Counted from the first letter of the stretch, positions 1 to 12,120 are shown. The stretch: 64,000 bases of DNA from Alviniconcha marisindica (GCA_018857735.1 JABMCL010003601.1:207501-271500); one strand, 5' to 3'. A program made the numbers and translations. Notes: a model not told the origin generated them from the sequence alone.

Positions 1-79
1 TTAACTCATTTGCGACGCTACGATCAATCCGGCTTGCCGCTGAAGACTATCATTGCCTATTTAGGAACACCTAGCAATT

Positions 80-290
80 CCTCGGGGATCTCGGTTCGAA
101 TCCGCTTCAGCTCTCCTATCTCTTCAAAAGGTTGAGGTTTGAAGGCACTGTCTTGTGACTTTGTCCCTCACAGTTAATGAAAACATTAAAATAGTTCTCA
201 TCGCTGCCCATCTTAATGCAGGAGTGATTGTGGTGGTGGCAGCGTAGCGATAGGTATATAATATCCCTCTTCTTCTCTCTCTCTCTCTCT
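80..290 (+). mobile_element. tRNA-derived SINE copy (family 1)
   Basis: The segment has a perfect pol III B box, GGTTCGAATCC, near 95. The SINE body follows and matches the antisense copies at 18050, 57835 and 62747 in its phrases 'gactttgtccctcac', 'ctgcccatcttaatgcagga' and 'gataggtatataat'. The A-box end is degraded, so the 5' boundary is uncertain. It runs into a CT microsatellite and then into a family-2 tail. Confidence 0.7.
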
Positions 291-292
291 TA

Positions 293-440
293 TGGTTCAG
301 GAGCTGTGTGAGAGTCGAGGTGGACGTCCTGGACTGTCCGTCCTAACGAGCCTTCTGGTTTCCGTGGACGTAAAGATTTATTGCACCGTGCTTCGGCATT
401 GGTCACAACTTGTCCCTAATTGTCAACTGACAAGCATAGC
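293..440 (+). mobile_element. SINE-like family 2 copy
   Basis: The sequence gttcaggagctgtgtgagag, then gtcgaggtgg, cgtcctgg, cctaacgagccttctgg and tccgtggacgtaaag, recurs at 3772, 11136 and 55470. It ends in the tail 'cctaa.aagcctt.tgg.t.cgtggacgt.aagca', which family 1 also carries. Confidence 0.7.
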
Positions 441-478
441 TCATCCTCCCATCTTATCATATCGGTCTCTCAGTTTCA

Positions 479-479
<1 letters not shown>

Positions 480-525
<46 letters not shown>
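480..525. repeat. (CT)n microsatellite
   Basis: Uninterrupted CT dinucleotide repeat downstream of the family-2 copy. Confidence 0.95.
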
Positions 526-527
<2 letters not shown>

Positions 528-784
528 GCCAGTGTCGTTATCACCCCATAAAGTGCATGCATGTATCTTTCATGTGACAACGGGCAATGACGCTACTCTG
601 GAACAGCACTAGACTGATGACAGTCACCCATTTCACGCTGAACTTCTTTCTCTCCTCTGTTTCACAGGGAACATCACATACTGACGAAGACGATCGAGTC
701 ACCGTGCAACCAATGCACAGCCCGAGGACACAGCCATCGAGTCTGCATCCTTTGAACTGGTCTTCTTCTGTCTTGCCCGTCTCC

Positions 785-1435
785 GTCTGTCTGTCACTGA
801 TACTGACACGAGCACCTCTGTCTGTCTGTCACTGATACTGACACGAGCACCTCTGTCTGTCTGTCACTGATACTGACACGAGCACCTCTGTCTGTCTGTC
901 ACTGATACTGACACGAGCACCTCTGTCTGTCTGTCACTGATACTGACACGAGCACCTCTGTCTGTCTGTTTCACTGATACTGACACGAGCACCTCTGTCT
1001 GTCTGTCTGATACTGACACGAGCACCTCTGTCTGTCTTCACTGATACTGACACGAGCACCTCTGTCTGTCTGTCACTGATACTGACACGTAGCCCCCTCT
1101 GTCTGTCTGTCTGTCTGTCTGTCACTGATACTGACACGAGCACCCCTTTTTGTCTGTCTGTCACTGATACTGACACGAGCACCTCTGTCTGTCTGTCTGT
1201 CTGTCACTGATACTGACGAGCACCTCTGCTTCTGTCTGTTTCTGATACCTGACACGAGCACCTCTGTCTGTCTGTCTACTGATACTGACACGAGCACCTC
1301 TGTCTGTCTGTCTCTGATACTGACACGAGCACCTCTGTCTGTCTGTCTCTGATACTGACACGAACACCTCTGTCTGTCTGTCTCTAATACTGACACGAGC
1401 ACCTCTGTCTGTCTGTCACTGACGACACTCAGCAC
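785..1435. repeat. 35-bp minisatellite
   Basis: About 18 tandem units of roughly 35 bp. Each contains CTGTCTGTCTGTCACTGATA followed by CTGACACGAGCACCT, and the internal CTGT stutter varies in length. Both strands show chance open frames without coding character. Confidence 0.95.
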
Positions 1436-2640
1436 CTCAGTACTATTGGTCTTCTTCTGTCACTGACACGACTACCTCAGTACTTTTTAGTCTTCTTCTG
1501 AAACTGACACGGGCACCTCAGTATTTTTGGTCTTCGTTTATGTCTGTCTGTCACTGACACGAGACGAATACCTAAATACTATTGGTCTTCTTCTGTCACT
1601 GATACGAGCACCTCAGTACTTTTTAGTCTTCTTCTGACACTGACACGGGCACCTCCGTATTTTTAGTCTTCGTTTATGTCTGTCTGTCACTGACACGAGA
1701 CGAATACCTAAATACTATTGGTCTTCTTCTGTCACTGATACGGGCACCTCAGTATTTTTAGTCTTCTTCTGTCACTGACACGGGCACCTCAGTACTTTTA
1801 GTTTTCTTCTGTCACTGACACGGGCACCGCAGTATTTTCGGACTTCTGCGTGTGTCTGTCACTGACGACACTCAGCACCTCAGTACTTGTAGTCTTTTTT
1901 TTTGTCACTGACACGAGTACTGTTAGTCTTCTTCTGTCACTGACACGAGTACCTCAGTATTTTTAGTCTTCTTCTGTCACGGACACGAGCTCCTCGGTAC
2001 TTTTGGTATTCTTGCATGTCTGCCTGTCTGTCACTGACACGAGACGAGTACCTCAGTACTATTGGTCTTCTTCTGTCACTGACACGAGTACCTCAGTATT
2101 TTTAGTCTTCTTCTGTCACTGACACGAGCTCCTCGGTACTTTTGGTATTCTTTCATGTCTGCCTGTCTGTCACTGACACGAGACGAGTACCTCAGTACTA
2201 TTGGTCTTCTTCTGTCACTGACGCGGGCACCTCAGTATTTTTAGTCTTCTTCTGTCACTGACACGAGCTCCTCGGTACTTTTGGTATTCTTTCATGTCTT
2301 TGTCACTGAACGACGGCGTACCTTTCAGTACTTTTAGTCTTCTTCTGTCACTGACGCGGGCACCTCAGTATTTTTAGTCTTCTTCTGTCACTGACACTGA
2401 GCACCTCAGTACTTTTAGTCTTCTTCTGTCACTGACGCGGGCACCTCAGTATTTTTAGTCTTCTTCTGTCACTGACACGAGACGAGTACCTCAGTACTAT
2501 TGGTCTTCTTCTGTCACTGACGCGGGCACATCAGTATTTTTAGTCTTCTTCTGTCACTGACGCGGGCACCGCAGTACTTTTGGTCTCCTTCGTGCCTGTC
2601 TTGTCACTGACAGTCTGCGCCTGCGCAGGTTCCAATCGTC
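1436..2640. repeat. 40-bp minisatellite with higher-order structure
   Basis: About 30 units of roughly 40 bp built on TTCTTCTGTCACTGACACG followed by (a/g)GTACCTCAGTATTTTTAGTC. Blocks such as the 'cgagacgagtacctcag' variants recur, which suggests multi-unit duplications. The core CTGTCACTGA..CACGAGCACCT is shared with the preceding 35-bp array, so the two arrays are probably related. Confidence 0.9.
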
Positions 2641-3040
2641 TGATTGATTGACACTGATACCGATACGTGACGAACTACGAACCCGAGACACCCACTTAGT
2701 CCAGCAACAGTGGATCAGTTTCAGTGCAGCGGTTCAGTCACAGAATAAGCCTATTGTTTGCTCGTGGGAGTAGGCTGCACAACACTTACAGTGCTGGCTC
2801 TACGCGTGTTATATGTTCTTTGTCGCACGAGCCGATTACTGTCTGTCGAAGGGCTATCAGTTACCTCCCTTCGCTGATCGGCGCTGCCATGCGCACTTCC
2901 TAGTGTTGCGTGTTGCGCAGCACTGCGGATATTGAATCAGTAATATTCAGTGTCTGTGCGGCGCTGGACCGATTAGACTAATTTGCTAGCCTTGCAACAC
3001 CTGCGAGCTGTGGTTCTCAGCAGGCTAACTCTTCCTTCTT
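2641..3040. other. unique sequence, no gene seen
   Basis: Low-repeat stretch between the minisatellites and the TTC and ACTT microsatellites. I see no convincing coding frame or RNA gene. Confidence 0.5.
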
Positions 3041-3059
3041 CATCTTCTTTTTCTTTTCA

Positions 3060-3158
3060 GTAACTTCTTCTTCTTCTTCTTTTCAGTAACTTCTTCTTCT
3101 TCTTCTTCTTCTTGTCGCCCTGATATAACCGCACTGGTTGACTGGGCGTAAAACACCA

Positions 3159-3211
<53 letters not shown>

Positions 3212-3283
3212 TTCTCAGTAGGGCGTAAAACACCAGCTTGCTTGCTTGCTTGCTTACTTCGCTTACTTGCTTGCTTGCTTTTG

Positions 3284-3346
<63 letters not shown>

Positions 3347-3350
3347 CTTT
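3060..3350. repeat. (TTC)n and (ACTT)n microsatellites with family-3 tails
   Basis: TTC repeats at 3063-3113 precede a family-3 element ('gccctgatataaccgcactg', 'gttgactgggcgtaaaacac') at 3116-3157. That element runs into (ACTT)n to 3210, and a second partial tail at 3217-3236 is followed by more (ACTT)n to 3346. Confidence 0.9.
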
Positions 3351-3699
3351 TTGTAGTGTCCATCGTAAGCGCCGCTTTCAAGACTCAGTGATATTTTTGT
3401 ACACGTGCGTACTGGGTTGTTTTGGCGAATGTTTGCATAATCCACCGAACCCTGACACGGAGGACAGGATCTTTTGACGTGCAGCACGTCAGTGTGATCT
3501 TTCTGAGTGTAGGCGTAATACACACCGGGGGACCTCGGTTTATAGTCTCAGTGATCCGATGATGGACTTTTGAGGAGTCTGCAGGGAACTTTTGATACCG
3601 GAGAAATCTCGGGGCTGGCGGAAAGCCTTCTAGCACGCAGCGGTTACGATTCATTGTTTCACTCTTCTGTCCCCCCTTTTCCCACTCGTCCCCGTCCCG

Positions 3700-4060
3700 G
3701 CCTAATAGGCCTACTCAGTCGCTTCCGTGGACGTTAAGCAACAAATTCACTCTCACGATTCTCAGAGTTCACTGGGAGCTGTGTGAGAGTCGAGGTGGCC
3801 GTCCTGGGCGGCTGTCCGTCCTAACGAGCCTTCTGGCTTCCGTGGACGTAAAGAATCATTGCACCGTGCTTCGGCATTGGTCACAACTTGGCCCTAATAT
3901 GTCAACTGACATCTGAGGACGTTAAGCATCACTTCACCATCTCACGATCCATTCAGAGCTCAGGAGGAGCGGCGTGAAAGTCGAGGTGGCCGTCCTGGGC
4001 TCCCCGTTCCTAATAAGCCTCATGGAGTTTATGTGGACGTAAAGCACCACTGAATCAATC
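3700..4060 (+). mobile_element. Nested or tandem family-2 SINE copies
   Basis: Three tails of the type 'tccgtggacgt.aag' end near 3738, 3852 and 4042. Full heads 'gagctgtgtgagagtcgagg' begin near 3777, and 'gtgaaagtcgaggtggccgt' lies near 3976. The arrangement looks like repeated insertion or local duplication. Confidence 0.65.
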
Positions 4061-4365
4061 ACGACTGATTCGCCCATGTCGTGATTACCGTCGATCCGCT
4101 CAACTTTTTGTTGTTGTTGCGTGTTGCTTTATTCCGGCAAAAGCGAGTGCTCTCACTGTGTCAGTCATGTCTTTCTGCACTGGCCAACTAGTCGGTACAT
4201 TCAGTTATATCTCTGTTAGTTCTCTCTTCGCCGCTTTGGCAACGTTTCGACCGAGTTAGCGGCGTGGAGCGAAACTAAGCAACTTTTCAATGAGTTTTCG
4301 CTTACCAGGGCCTTCCCGAGTCTGTTCGATCTTCGCAAAGGCAACATTTTGAGAGAGAGTCTTCA

Positions 4366-4396
<31 letters not shown>

Positions 4397-4449
4397 AACT
4401 ACAACAACAACAAACAACAAACAACAAGAACTCAACGGATGAAAGCTGT

Positions 4450-4725
4450 GCGGCACCGTCACCACTGAACTAGACCCGGCGAGACACCACTGAACTAGAC
4501 CCGGCGAACTAGACCCGTCGAGACACCACTGAACTAGACCCGTCGAGACACCACTGAACTAGACCCGTCGAGACGCCACTGAACTACTAGACCCGTCGAG
4601 ACGCCACTGACTAGACCCGTCGAGACGCCACTGAACTACTAGACCCGTCGAGACGCCACTGAACTACTAGACCCGTCGAGACGCCACTGAACTACTAGAC
4701 CCGTCGAGACGCCACCGCGGCATCA
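4450..4725. repeat. 25-28-bp minisatellite directly 5' of claudin-like start codon
   Basis: About ten units of GACGCCACTGAACTACTAG plus ACCCGTCGA, ending less than 10 bp before the start codon at 4735. If transcribed, the 5' UTR of the claudin-like gene would be largely this array. Confidence 0.85.
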
Positions 4726-4734
4726 CCACTCGGC

Positions 4735-4973
4735 ATGTTTGAACCGGAAGCGAAAAGCGTGGTGTGGGGGGTCAGCGCCATGCTGCTGATAGTGGGCGCT
4801 GTCTGTCACATCGCCAGCATAGCCTCTCCCCATTGGCTGGCCAACCCCAGCGCGCACCTGGGCCTGTGGAGATACTGCACGGCGGAGGGCCAGTGTACAG
4901 GCGTGGCAGACCAGCTCAGCGACGTCGGTAAGTGGTTTTTCTTTGTTGGTTTCTCATTGGGTTTTACATTTAA

Positions 4974-5026
<53 letters not shown>

Positions 5027-5101
5027 AAAAATATTTAATTGTTTTTGGTTGTTTTTAAATTTTGTTTTTTTGTCCGTTTTTTCTTTCTTTTTTTCTTCTT
5101 T

Positions 5102-5147
<46 letters not shown>

Positions 5148-5314
5148 CTACTGGGACTGGTGTTAGATAGGTCCAAATGGACCTAAAGCTACTATCCTTA
5201 GTATTAAAGTTTTCGAGTTAGAGTTCTGTCTGTCTGTCTGTCCAGCTGTCTATCTATCTCATTGTGTTTCTGTCTATGTCTGTCAGTCTGTCTGTCTGTC
5301 TGTCTGTGTGTCTG

Positions 5315-5395
<81 letters not shown>

Positions 5396-5629
5396 CATGT
5401 ACACTCCCCTTAAAGGCCAAGCACATCAATTGTGGGGCGTTTATTGAGATATCTCCGTCCATCTTTGGCTTAATATAGTTCTGTATGAGTATTTACAAAA
5501 ACGAGTCTCCTTACAAAAACCCTGCCTTCCATTGTCCATTATATCTGAAAATCAGCTCAGGCTCCGATGTGTTATAAATGTGGCCAAGCTTACAGACGAA
5601 AATGTGTATACTGTGACCATGACCAAAAG

Positions 5630-5685
<56 letters not shown>

Positions 5686-5901
5686 TGGTGTAGGGGGAGG
5701 GGGGGTGGGGGGGGGGGGGCAGGTATAGAGCAGGATGAACATATGAAACAATTAATAACAATAATAATAATGAATACTTAGAGCGCCTAACCCGCACAGG
5801 CCCTAAGCGCTTACACGTTCTCTACAAATACATATTTGTCCAAATTCAACGCATACAACATGAATGCACGCGCACACCCGCAAAACGTGTCGCACACGCC
5901 G

Positions 5902-5978
<77 letters not shown>

Positions 5979-7443
5979 TAATTAATCATACAAAGACGCG
6001 TGAAATTATGAGTCGGTGAGTTCTTGCGTCATTCATTCCGTCAGCCAATGTCGCTGGTGGTGACCAGAGTGTTGCAAAAGGGGTTGGGGTTTTAACCCGG
6101 GAAATTTTCCCGGGATTTTAACCCGGGTTTAAAATCAGCATAATTATAGGTTACGTCAGCGTAGACGTACCGGCTCTTTTTTTGGGGGCCCGGGGGTTTT
6201 AAAAAAAAAACAAATAAAAAAGGGAAAGGGGGTTTTAAAAGGGGGAGGGAGGGGAGGAGGAGAGAAAAGAGGAAAAAAAGAAAGGAAAAGAGAAAAAGGG
6301 GAGGGGAGGGGAGGGGAGGGGAGAGAGAGAGAGCAAAGTGTGTGTTTGTTTTGTGTGTGTTTGTGTGAGAGAGAGAGGAGAGGGGAGAGAGAGAGAGAGA
6401 GGGGAGAGAGAGAAGAGAGAGAGAGAGAGGAAAAGACAGACAGACAGACAGACAGACAAAAGACAGCAGACAAGGGCAGAAAAGACAGACAGACAGACAG
6501 GGGAAAAAGAAGGGGCAGACAGACAGACAGAAAAAACAAGAAAGATTTATTTTATGTCTGTTCACATCGAGGTGATATTTAAGGGTAAAAAAAGAGAGAG
6601 AGGGGAAAAGGGGAGAGAGAGAGAGAGAAGGGGAGAGAGAGAGAGAGAGGTGTGTGTGTGTGTGTGTGTGGGGTGGTGTGTGTGTGTTGGGGTCTGGGAT
6701 GCCTGCATGTGTGTGTTTTGCGTGCGGTGTGGGGTGTTATGTGTTTTGGTGGGGCGGGGCGTGTATGGTGTGTGTGTGTGTGTGTTGGGGTGTGTGGGGG
6801 TGTGTGTGTGTGTGGGGTGTGTGTCTTTTGTGTGTGTGTCTGTGTGTGGGGTGTTACAGGGATATGTGTGTGTGTGTGGTGGTGTGTGTGTGGTGGTGTG
6901 TGTGTGGGTCGGGGGGGGGGAGGGCTAACCCAGGTAAAAGGGCCCCTTTGGAAAAAATTTTTAAAAATAATAATAATAATGAAGTTAGAGCGCCTAACCC
7001 CACAGGGGCCCCAAAACGCTTACCCGTTCCCCAAAAAACATTTGTCAAAATTCCCGTTTCATACAAATGAAATGGAAAGCACACGCACGCCCCCGAACGA
7101 CCCGCACCCCCCGGGACCACCCAAAACACACACAAAACACACCCCCAAAAAACACACACACACCCACAACCCCAAAACACACATAATTAATCATACAAAG
7201 ACGCGGGAAAATTAGAGTCGGTGAGTTCTTTCGTCATTCATTTGGGGCAGCCAAATTTTTCGCTGGTGGTGACCCGGGGGGTTGCAAAAGTGTTGGCGTT
7301 AACCCCGGGAATTTTTCCTTTTTTACCGGTTAAAGATCAGCAAATTTAAAGGTTATCAGCGAAAAAAAGACGGTTTTATTTTTTTGGCCAAAAAAAAAAA
7401 AAGGGAAATTTAAAAAAAGGAGAGGGGGAGGGGAGGGAGGGGG

Positions 7444-7507
<64 letters not shown>

Positions 7508-7675
7508 GTTTTGTTTGTGTGTTTTTGTGTGGAGAGAGAGAGAGGGGGAAGGGAGAGAGAGAGAGAGAGAGAGAGAAAAACAGACAGACAGACGAAACGA
7601 AACAGACAGAAGAGAGAGAGAGAGAGAGAAAATCAATATTTTATGTCTGTTCACATCAGGTGATATTAGATAAGC

Positions 7676-7729
<54 letters not shown>

Positions 7730-7835
7730 GGGTGTGTGTGTGTGTGTGGTGGTGGTGGTGGTGTGTGTGTGTGCGTGGTGGGGCGTGTGTATATGTGTGG
7801 GGTTTTTGCCGTGCGGGGCTTTGGGTGGGGGTGGG

Positions 7836-7894
<59 letters not shown>

Positions 7895-8562
7895 GGGGTT
7901 GTGTTTTGTGTGGGTTGTGTGTGTTTGTGTGGGGAAAATCACTGGTTTTTAAATTTAGGTGTGGTGTGTGTGTTGTGTGTGTGTGTGTGTGTGTGTGGGG
8001 TGTGTTTTCCCTTTCTTCTTCTTCTGTCTGTCTGTCTGTCTGTCTGTCTGTGTTATCAGAGACCACTGATTTACAAATCTGGTTCGTGATTTACAGGCTT
8101 ATGGTTCCGGACGGTGCAAGGCTTGGAGATCGCCGCCACGGTGTTCGTGTTGTCGGCCATGGTCACTGGCATAATGAGGGTCAACATGGGTCACAGAATC
8201 TGGCAGATAGGCTGTGGTCTCAGCGCTATTGTCGCAGGTCAGTATTGCCAGTCTTTGTCTCGGTCTCGGTCTCTGCTTCATTTGCCCATAATATGCTCAC
8301 CCTATGCTCATGATATTGTAACTGAATGATGTATGGCATGTGTTCATCTGGCGACTGTGAGCACGCTATGTTTTGTGTGGAAATCCTCACGTATAACGTT
8401 TCACCCACTCATTCATGCCTATATGTATTATATAGATAATGCCTGTAATTTGATATCTATTCATCAGTAGCTTAGCAAGGACTAGTTGTTAGACAGGTTC
8501 TTGACTAAACCTAAACTACAATCCTTGTAAAATAAAGTTTTCGAGTTCGAGTTCTTTCTGTC

Positions 8563-8613
<51 letters not shown>

Positions 8614-8644
8614 GATCTAAATGTCTATCCAACTGTCTGTCGAG

Positions 8645-8685
<41 letters not shown>

Positions 8686-10459
8686 GTCTTGCAGGACGCT
8701 GTTCAGGTTGTGAACACATTCTGTGTTGTAGGATGGTGTTCTGGTTGTGAACACACTGTGTGTTGCAGGGTGGTGTTCTGGTTGTGAACACATTGTGTGT
8801 TGTAGGATGGTGCTCATTCATTCTGTTGCATGGTGGTATTCTGGTTGTGAACACACTTTATGCTGTAGGATGGTGTTCTGGTTGTGAACATACTGTGTGT
8901 TGTAGGATGATGTTCTGGTTGTGAACACATTGTGTGTTGCAGGATGATGTTCTGGTTGTAAACTCACTGTGTTGCATGATAGTGGTGTTCTGGTTGTGAA
9001 CACGCTGTGTGTTGAATGATAGTGTTCTGCCTGTGAACACATCACCCCACTATGGTTTGTTGCCAGACGGTGCTCTGTCTGTGAACACACTGTGTGTTGT
9101 AGGATAGTGTTCTGGTTGTGAACACACTGTGTGTTGCAGGGTGGTGTTCTGGTTGTGAACACATTGTGTGTTGCAGGGTGGTGTTCTGGTTGTGAACACA
9201 TTGTGTGTTGTAGGATGGTGTTCTGGTTGTGAACACATTGTGTGTTGTAGGATGGTGTTCTGCCTGTGAACACACTGGGTGTTTTAGGATGGTGTTCTGC
9301 CTGTGAACACACTGTATGTCGTAGGATGGTGTTCTGGTTGTGAACACACTGTGTGTTGCAGGATGGTGTTCTGGCTGTGAACACACTGTGTTGCATGATG
9401 GTGTTCTGGCTGTGAACACATCACCCCACTGTGGTTTGTTGCCAGACAGTACTCTGTCTGTGAACACACGGTGTGTTGTAGGATGGTGTTCTGGTTGTGA
9501 ACACATCACCCCACTGTGGTTTGTTGCCAGACGGCGCTCTGTCTGTGAACACACTGTGTGTTGAATGGTGGTGTTCTGGCTGTGAACACATCACTCCACT
9601 ATGGTTTGTTGCCAGACAGTACTCTGTCTGTGAACACACGGTGTGTTGTAGGATGGTGTTCTGGATGTGAACACATCACCCCACTGTGGTTTGTTGCCAG
9701 ACGGCGCTCTGTCTGTGAACACACTGTGTGTTGAATGGTGGTGTTCTGGCTGTGAACACATCACTCCACTATGGTTTGTTGCCAGACAGTACTCTGTCTG
9801 TGAACACACGGTGTGTTGTAGGATGGTGTTCTGGCTGTGAACACATCACCCCACTGTGGTTTGTTGCCAGACGGCGCTCTGTCTGTGAACACACTGTGTG
9901 TTGAATGGTGGTGTTCTGACTGTGAACACATCACTCCACTATGGTTTGTTGCCAGACAGTACTCTGTGAACACACGGTGTGTTGTAGGATGGTGTTCTGG
10001 ATGTGAACACATCACCCCACTGTGGTTTGTTGCCAGACGGCGCTCTGTCTGTGAACACACTGTGTGTTGAATGGTGGTGTTCTGGCTGTGAACACATCAC
10101 TCCACTATGGTTTGTTGCCAGACAGTACTCTGTCTGTGAACACACGGTGTGTTGTAGGATGGTGTTCTGGCTGTGAACACATCATCCCACTGTGGTTTGT
10201 TGCCAGACGGTGCTCTGTCTGTGAACACACTGTGCGTTGCAGGACGGCTGTCGGCCCTGGCGGTGAACGCATTATCAGCCAGCCGCTGTCTGTTGCAGGT
10301 GTGATGGCCACGGCGGGTGTGATAGTGTTCAGCAAGAACTGCGGGGAGATTAAGGACCAGACGGTGTCCTGGGCCTTCGTGTTCAACGCTGTCAGCTGCG
10401 GCATGTCTCTGCTGGCAGGCCCCGTCATCATCATGGACTCCCTGCTGCAAAAGTATTAA
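4735..10459 (+). CDS. Claudin/PMP22-like four-TM protein, three exons
   Basis: Coding exons are 4735-4927, 8097-8237 and 10299-10459, all joined by phase-1 introns with gtaagt/ttacag and gtcagt/ttgcag sites. The predicted protein is 164 aa. Four hydrophobic segments lie near residues 9-31, 70-90, 100-122 and 134-156. The first extracellular loop carries W34, then GLW (43-45), C48 and C54, the W-GLW-C-C signature of the claudin/PMP22/EMP superfamily. Such proteins act in the plasma membrane, commonly in cell-cell junctions or as membrane-organising tetraspans. The C-terminus is very short and ends LQKY, with no obvious PDZ motif. I cannot assign a specific claudin orthologue. The exons look intact while the introns are almost wholly repetitive. 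Exon joins keep frame and the TM pattern is continuous, so the gene model is strong even though the specific function is inferred. Confidence 0.88.
4978..5025. repeat. (TA)n microsatellite
   Basis: Alternating TA run in intron 1 of the claudin-like gene. Confidence 0.9.
5155..5395 (+). repeat. Interspersed repeat tail plus (TCTG)n/(CT)n
   Basis: The tail 'ttaaagttttcgagttagag' followed by TCTG repeats matches a second copy at 8480-8610 ('aaataaagttttcgagttcg'). Both end in TCTG microsatellites, as expected of a short retroposon with a simple tail. A long CT run follows at 5309-5391. Confidence 0.75.
5757..7720. repeat. Degraded about 1.2-kb tandem duplication in intron 1
   Basis: Two parallel series occur in order. 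Each has a family-4 (AAT)n element (5757 and 6963), a CA tract, 'aattaatcatacaaagacgc' (5980 and 7183), 'gagtcggtgagttctt' (6009 and 7214), a 'gttgcaaaag' block with palindromic TTAACCCGGG (6071 and 7279), a GA tract with GTTTGT, and 'atgtctgttcacatc' (6553 and 7641). The second copy is full of homopolymer differences. Confidence 0.8.
6640..8000. repeat. GT/GA microsatellite field
   Basis: Long GT and GA dinucleotide tracts with GGGG runs, for example 7449-7502, 7679-7748 and 7839-7892. Open frames here in every direction are by-products of the dinucleotide repeats. Confidence 0.9.
8450..8685 (+). repeat. Interspersed tail with (TCTG)n and (TATC)n
   Basis: Second copy of the 'aaataaagttttcgagttcg' element, followed by TCTG and TATC tetranucleotide arrays in intron 2 of the claudin-like gene. 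Confidence 0.8.
8690..10250 (+). repeat. Minisatellite with 170-bp higher-order unit in intron 2
   Basis: The basic unit is about 37 bp (GATGGTGTTCTGGTTGTGAA then CACACTGTGTGTTG(c/t)AG). From about 9420 a 170-bp higher-order unit takes over, seen at 9421, 9591, 9761 and 10100, with a slightly shortened copy near 9939. It alternates with 'tgtggtttgttgccagac' segments. The array ends about 50 bp before the acceptor of exon 3. Open frames on both strands are repeat artefacts. Confidence 0.95.
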
Positions 10460-10501
10460 CCCACGCTCAGTCCCAGCATCGCCATAGTCACAGAGCTCTG
10501 G

Positions 10502-10503
<2 letters not shown>

Positions 10504-10574
<71 letters not shown>

Positions 10575-10747
10575 GTGTGAAAGTCGATGAGTCCTGGGCC
10601 CACCATATCGCTCACAAATACCTGGGTCCGCATCGATAACAGAGCTTGGAGTGTGTGGTGTGTGGTGTGTGGGTGAAAGTCGAGGTGGACGTCCTGGGCT
10701 CCCCGCATCGCCATAGTCAGAGCCTGAGGGTAAACAGTGTTGTGAGT

Positions 10748-10807
<60 letters not shown>

Positions 10808-10885
10808 TCGGGGGCGTCCTGGTCCCCGTCCCTAGTCGTAAGTGTGTGTGGTGTGAAAGTCGAGGTGGACGTCCTGGGCTCCCTC
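10504..10885. repeat. (GT)n arrays with partial family-2 repeats
   Basis: GT runs at 10505-10573 and 10750-10803 alternate with 'gtgtgaaagtcgaggtggac' and 'gtcctgggctccc' fragments of family 2. This stretch begins about 45 bp after the claudin-like stop codon, so its 3' UTR is probably repetitive. Confidence 0.8.
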
Positions 10886-11135
10886 AAGTCACCTTTTGAT
10901 TTTTTTTTTTTTTGTGTTGGTGTGTGTGGTGGTAAAGTGGGCTCCTGTCCAACGGGCTAAAACTGAATCCGAGCATCGTTTAATTCCGGCACCCTCCTCC
11001 AAACTCTGCCAGAACTGGTTACGCCACTGAAGGGAGGGGCACTCTTTGTCTCCGCTCAGTTGTCCACCGACGCTGCCAGCGCCCTCCGAAAGGTTTGGGT
11101 ACTAATAAGACTGTGGAAACAACATAGCGTCATAG

Positions 11136-11305
11136 TTCAGGAGCTGTGTGAGAGTCGAGGTGGCCGTCCTGGGCTGTCCGTCCTAACGAGCCTTCTGGTT
11201 TCCGTGGACGTAAAGCTATATTGAACCATGCTTCGGCATTGGTCTCAGCTTGTCCCTAATGTGTCAACTGACATCTGAGGACATTAAGCAACACTACCTA
11301 CCAAC
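11136..11305 (+). mobile_element. SINE-like family 2 copy, near full length
   Basis: This copy contains the head 'ttcaggagctgtgtgagagt', the middle 'ggccgtcctgggctg', the tail 'tccgtggacgtaaag' and the extension 'gcttcggcattggtct...gtcaactgacatctgaggac', which is also present at 3858-3925. Confidence 0.75.
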
Positions 11306-11950
11306 ATAGCGTCCAAGCACGCACATAAACACGAGGCGCGTCCTCCCCGGGTAAAAAAAAGAAAGAAAAAGAAAAGAAAAAAGAAGAAAGGAAAAAGCAC
11401 CGTCTCGACTGAAACGATTTTGGTTTTATTTGTGATGGCAAAAGCAACATGGGAGGTTATAAAAGAAACGCCTGATACAATCTTAGTTGTGTGTTACAAA
11501 CTTACTGCCATTTGAGGGCCAAGGAAAAAACTGTCCGTTAGCTGGCGTAATCAGTTATGGAAGTGCCGGTTGGAGGAAGGATGTTCGTAAACCAGTGCTT
11601 GAAGTTTAATTTTAACCTTTTCCCTGCCCGTAGGACTGACGTCATAATTACTATGACGCCCGCCATGGCGAAATGTTTCCCACTCTGCCAGAATGACGTC
11701 GTCTGTATGATGTCATCCTGTTATATCTGATTGTCCACGCATGGTCACGACTGAGAGGCCAAGTTCTACAAGAAGTAGAAGGGGCCGGAAAAAAACGAAC
11801 GTTTGTGGTTGGCGAGATTCTCAGTTTTAGTTTGGTCGGAACTGCATCACTGAGTGGCACAAATTACTGATTTGGCAGGGAAAGGGTTAATATCTGCTGG
11901 CCCGTGTAGACTAGTGAAAGGTCTGTTGAAGAAATCCACACGTGTTTATG
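11306..11950. other. intergenic, no gene seen
   Basis: Low-complexity purine tract at 11345-11395, then ordinary sequence without a supported coding frame. Confidence 0.5.
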
Positions 11951-11954
11951 TGAT

Positions 11955-12063
11955 ATAATAATAATAATAATAAAGAGGATTTTAGAGCGCCCATCTACCA
12001 CACTAGGTTGCAGCACAGGGCGCTTTACAATAACACTAACCACACACACACACACACACACAC

Positions 12064-12120
<57 letters not shown>
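11955..12120. repeat. Family-4 (AAT)n element and (CA)n
   Basis: (AAT)n, then 'ttttagagcgcccatctacc' and 'cagggcgctttacaataa', followed by CA repeats to 12117. Related copies are at 5757, 6963, 43950 and 61440. Confidence 0.75.

Noticed and set aside
6092..8066. Ser/Leu-, His/Thr- and Cys/Val-rich open frames
   Set aside because: They arise from CT, CA and GT microsatellites only.
8818..9554. Minus-strand repeats of the type HNQNTILQHTVCSQPEHH
   Set aside because: Translation of the claudin-like intron 2 minisatellite; no start context and the frame depends on unit length.
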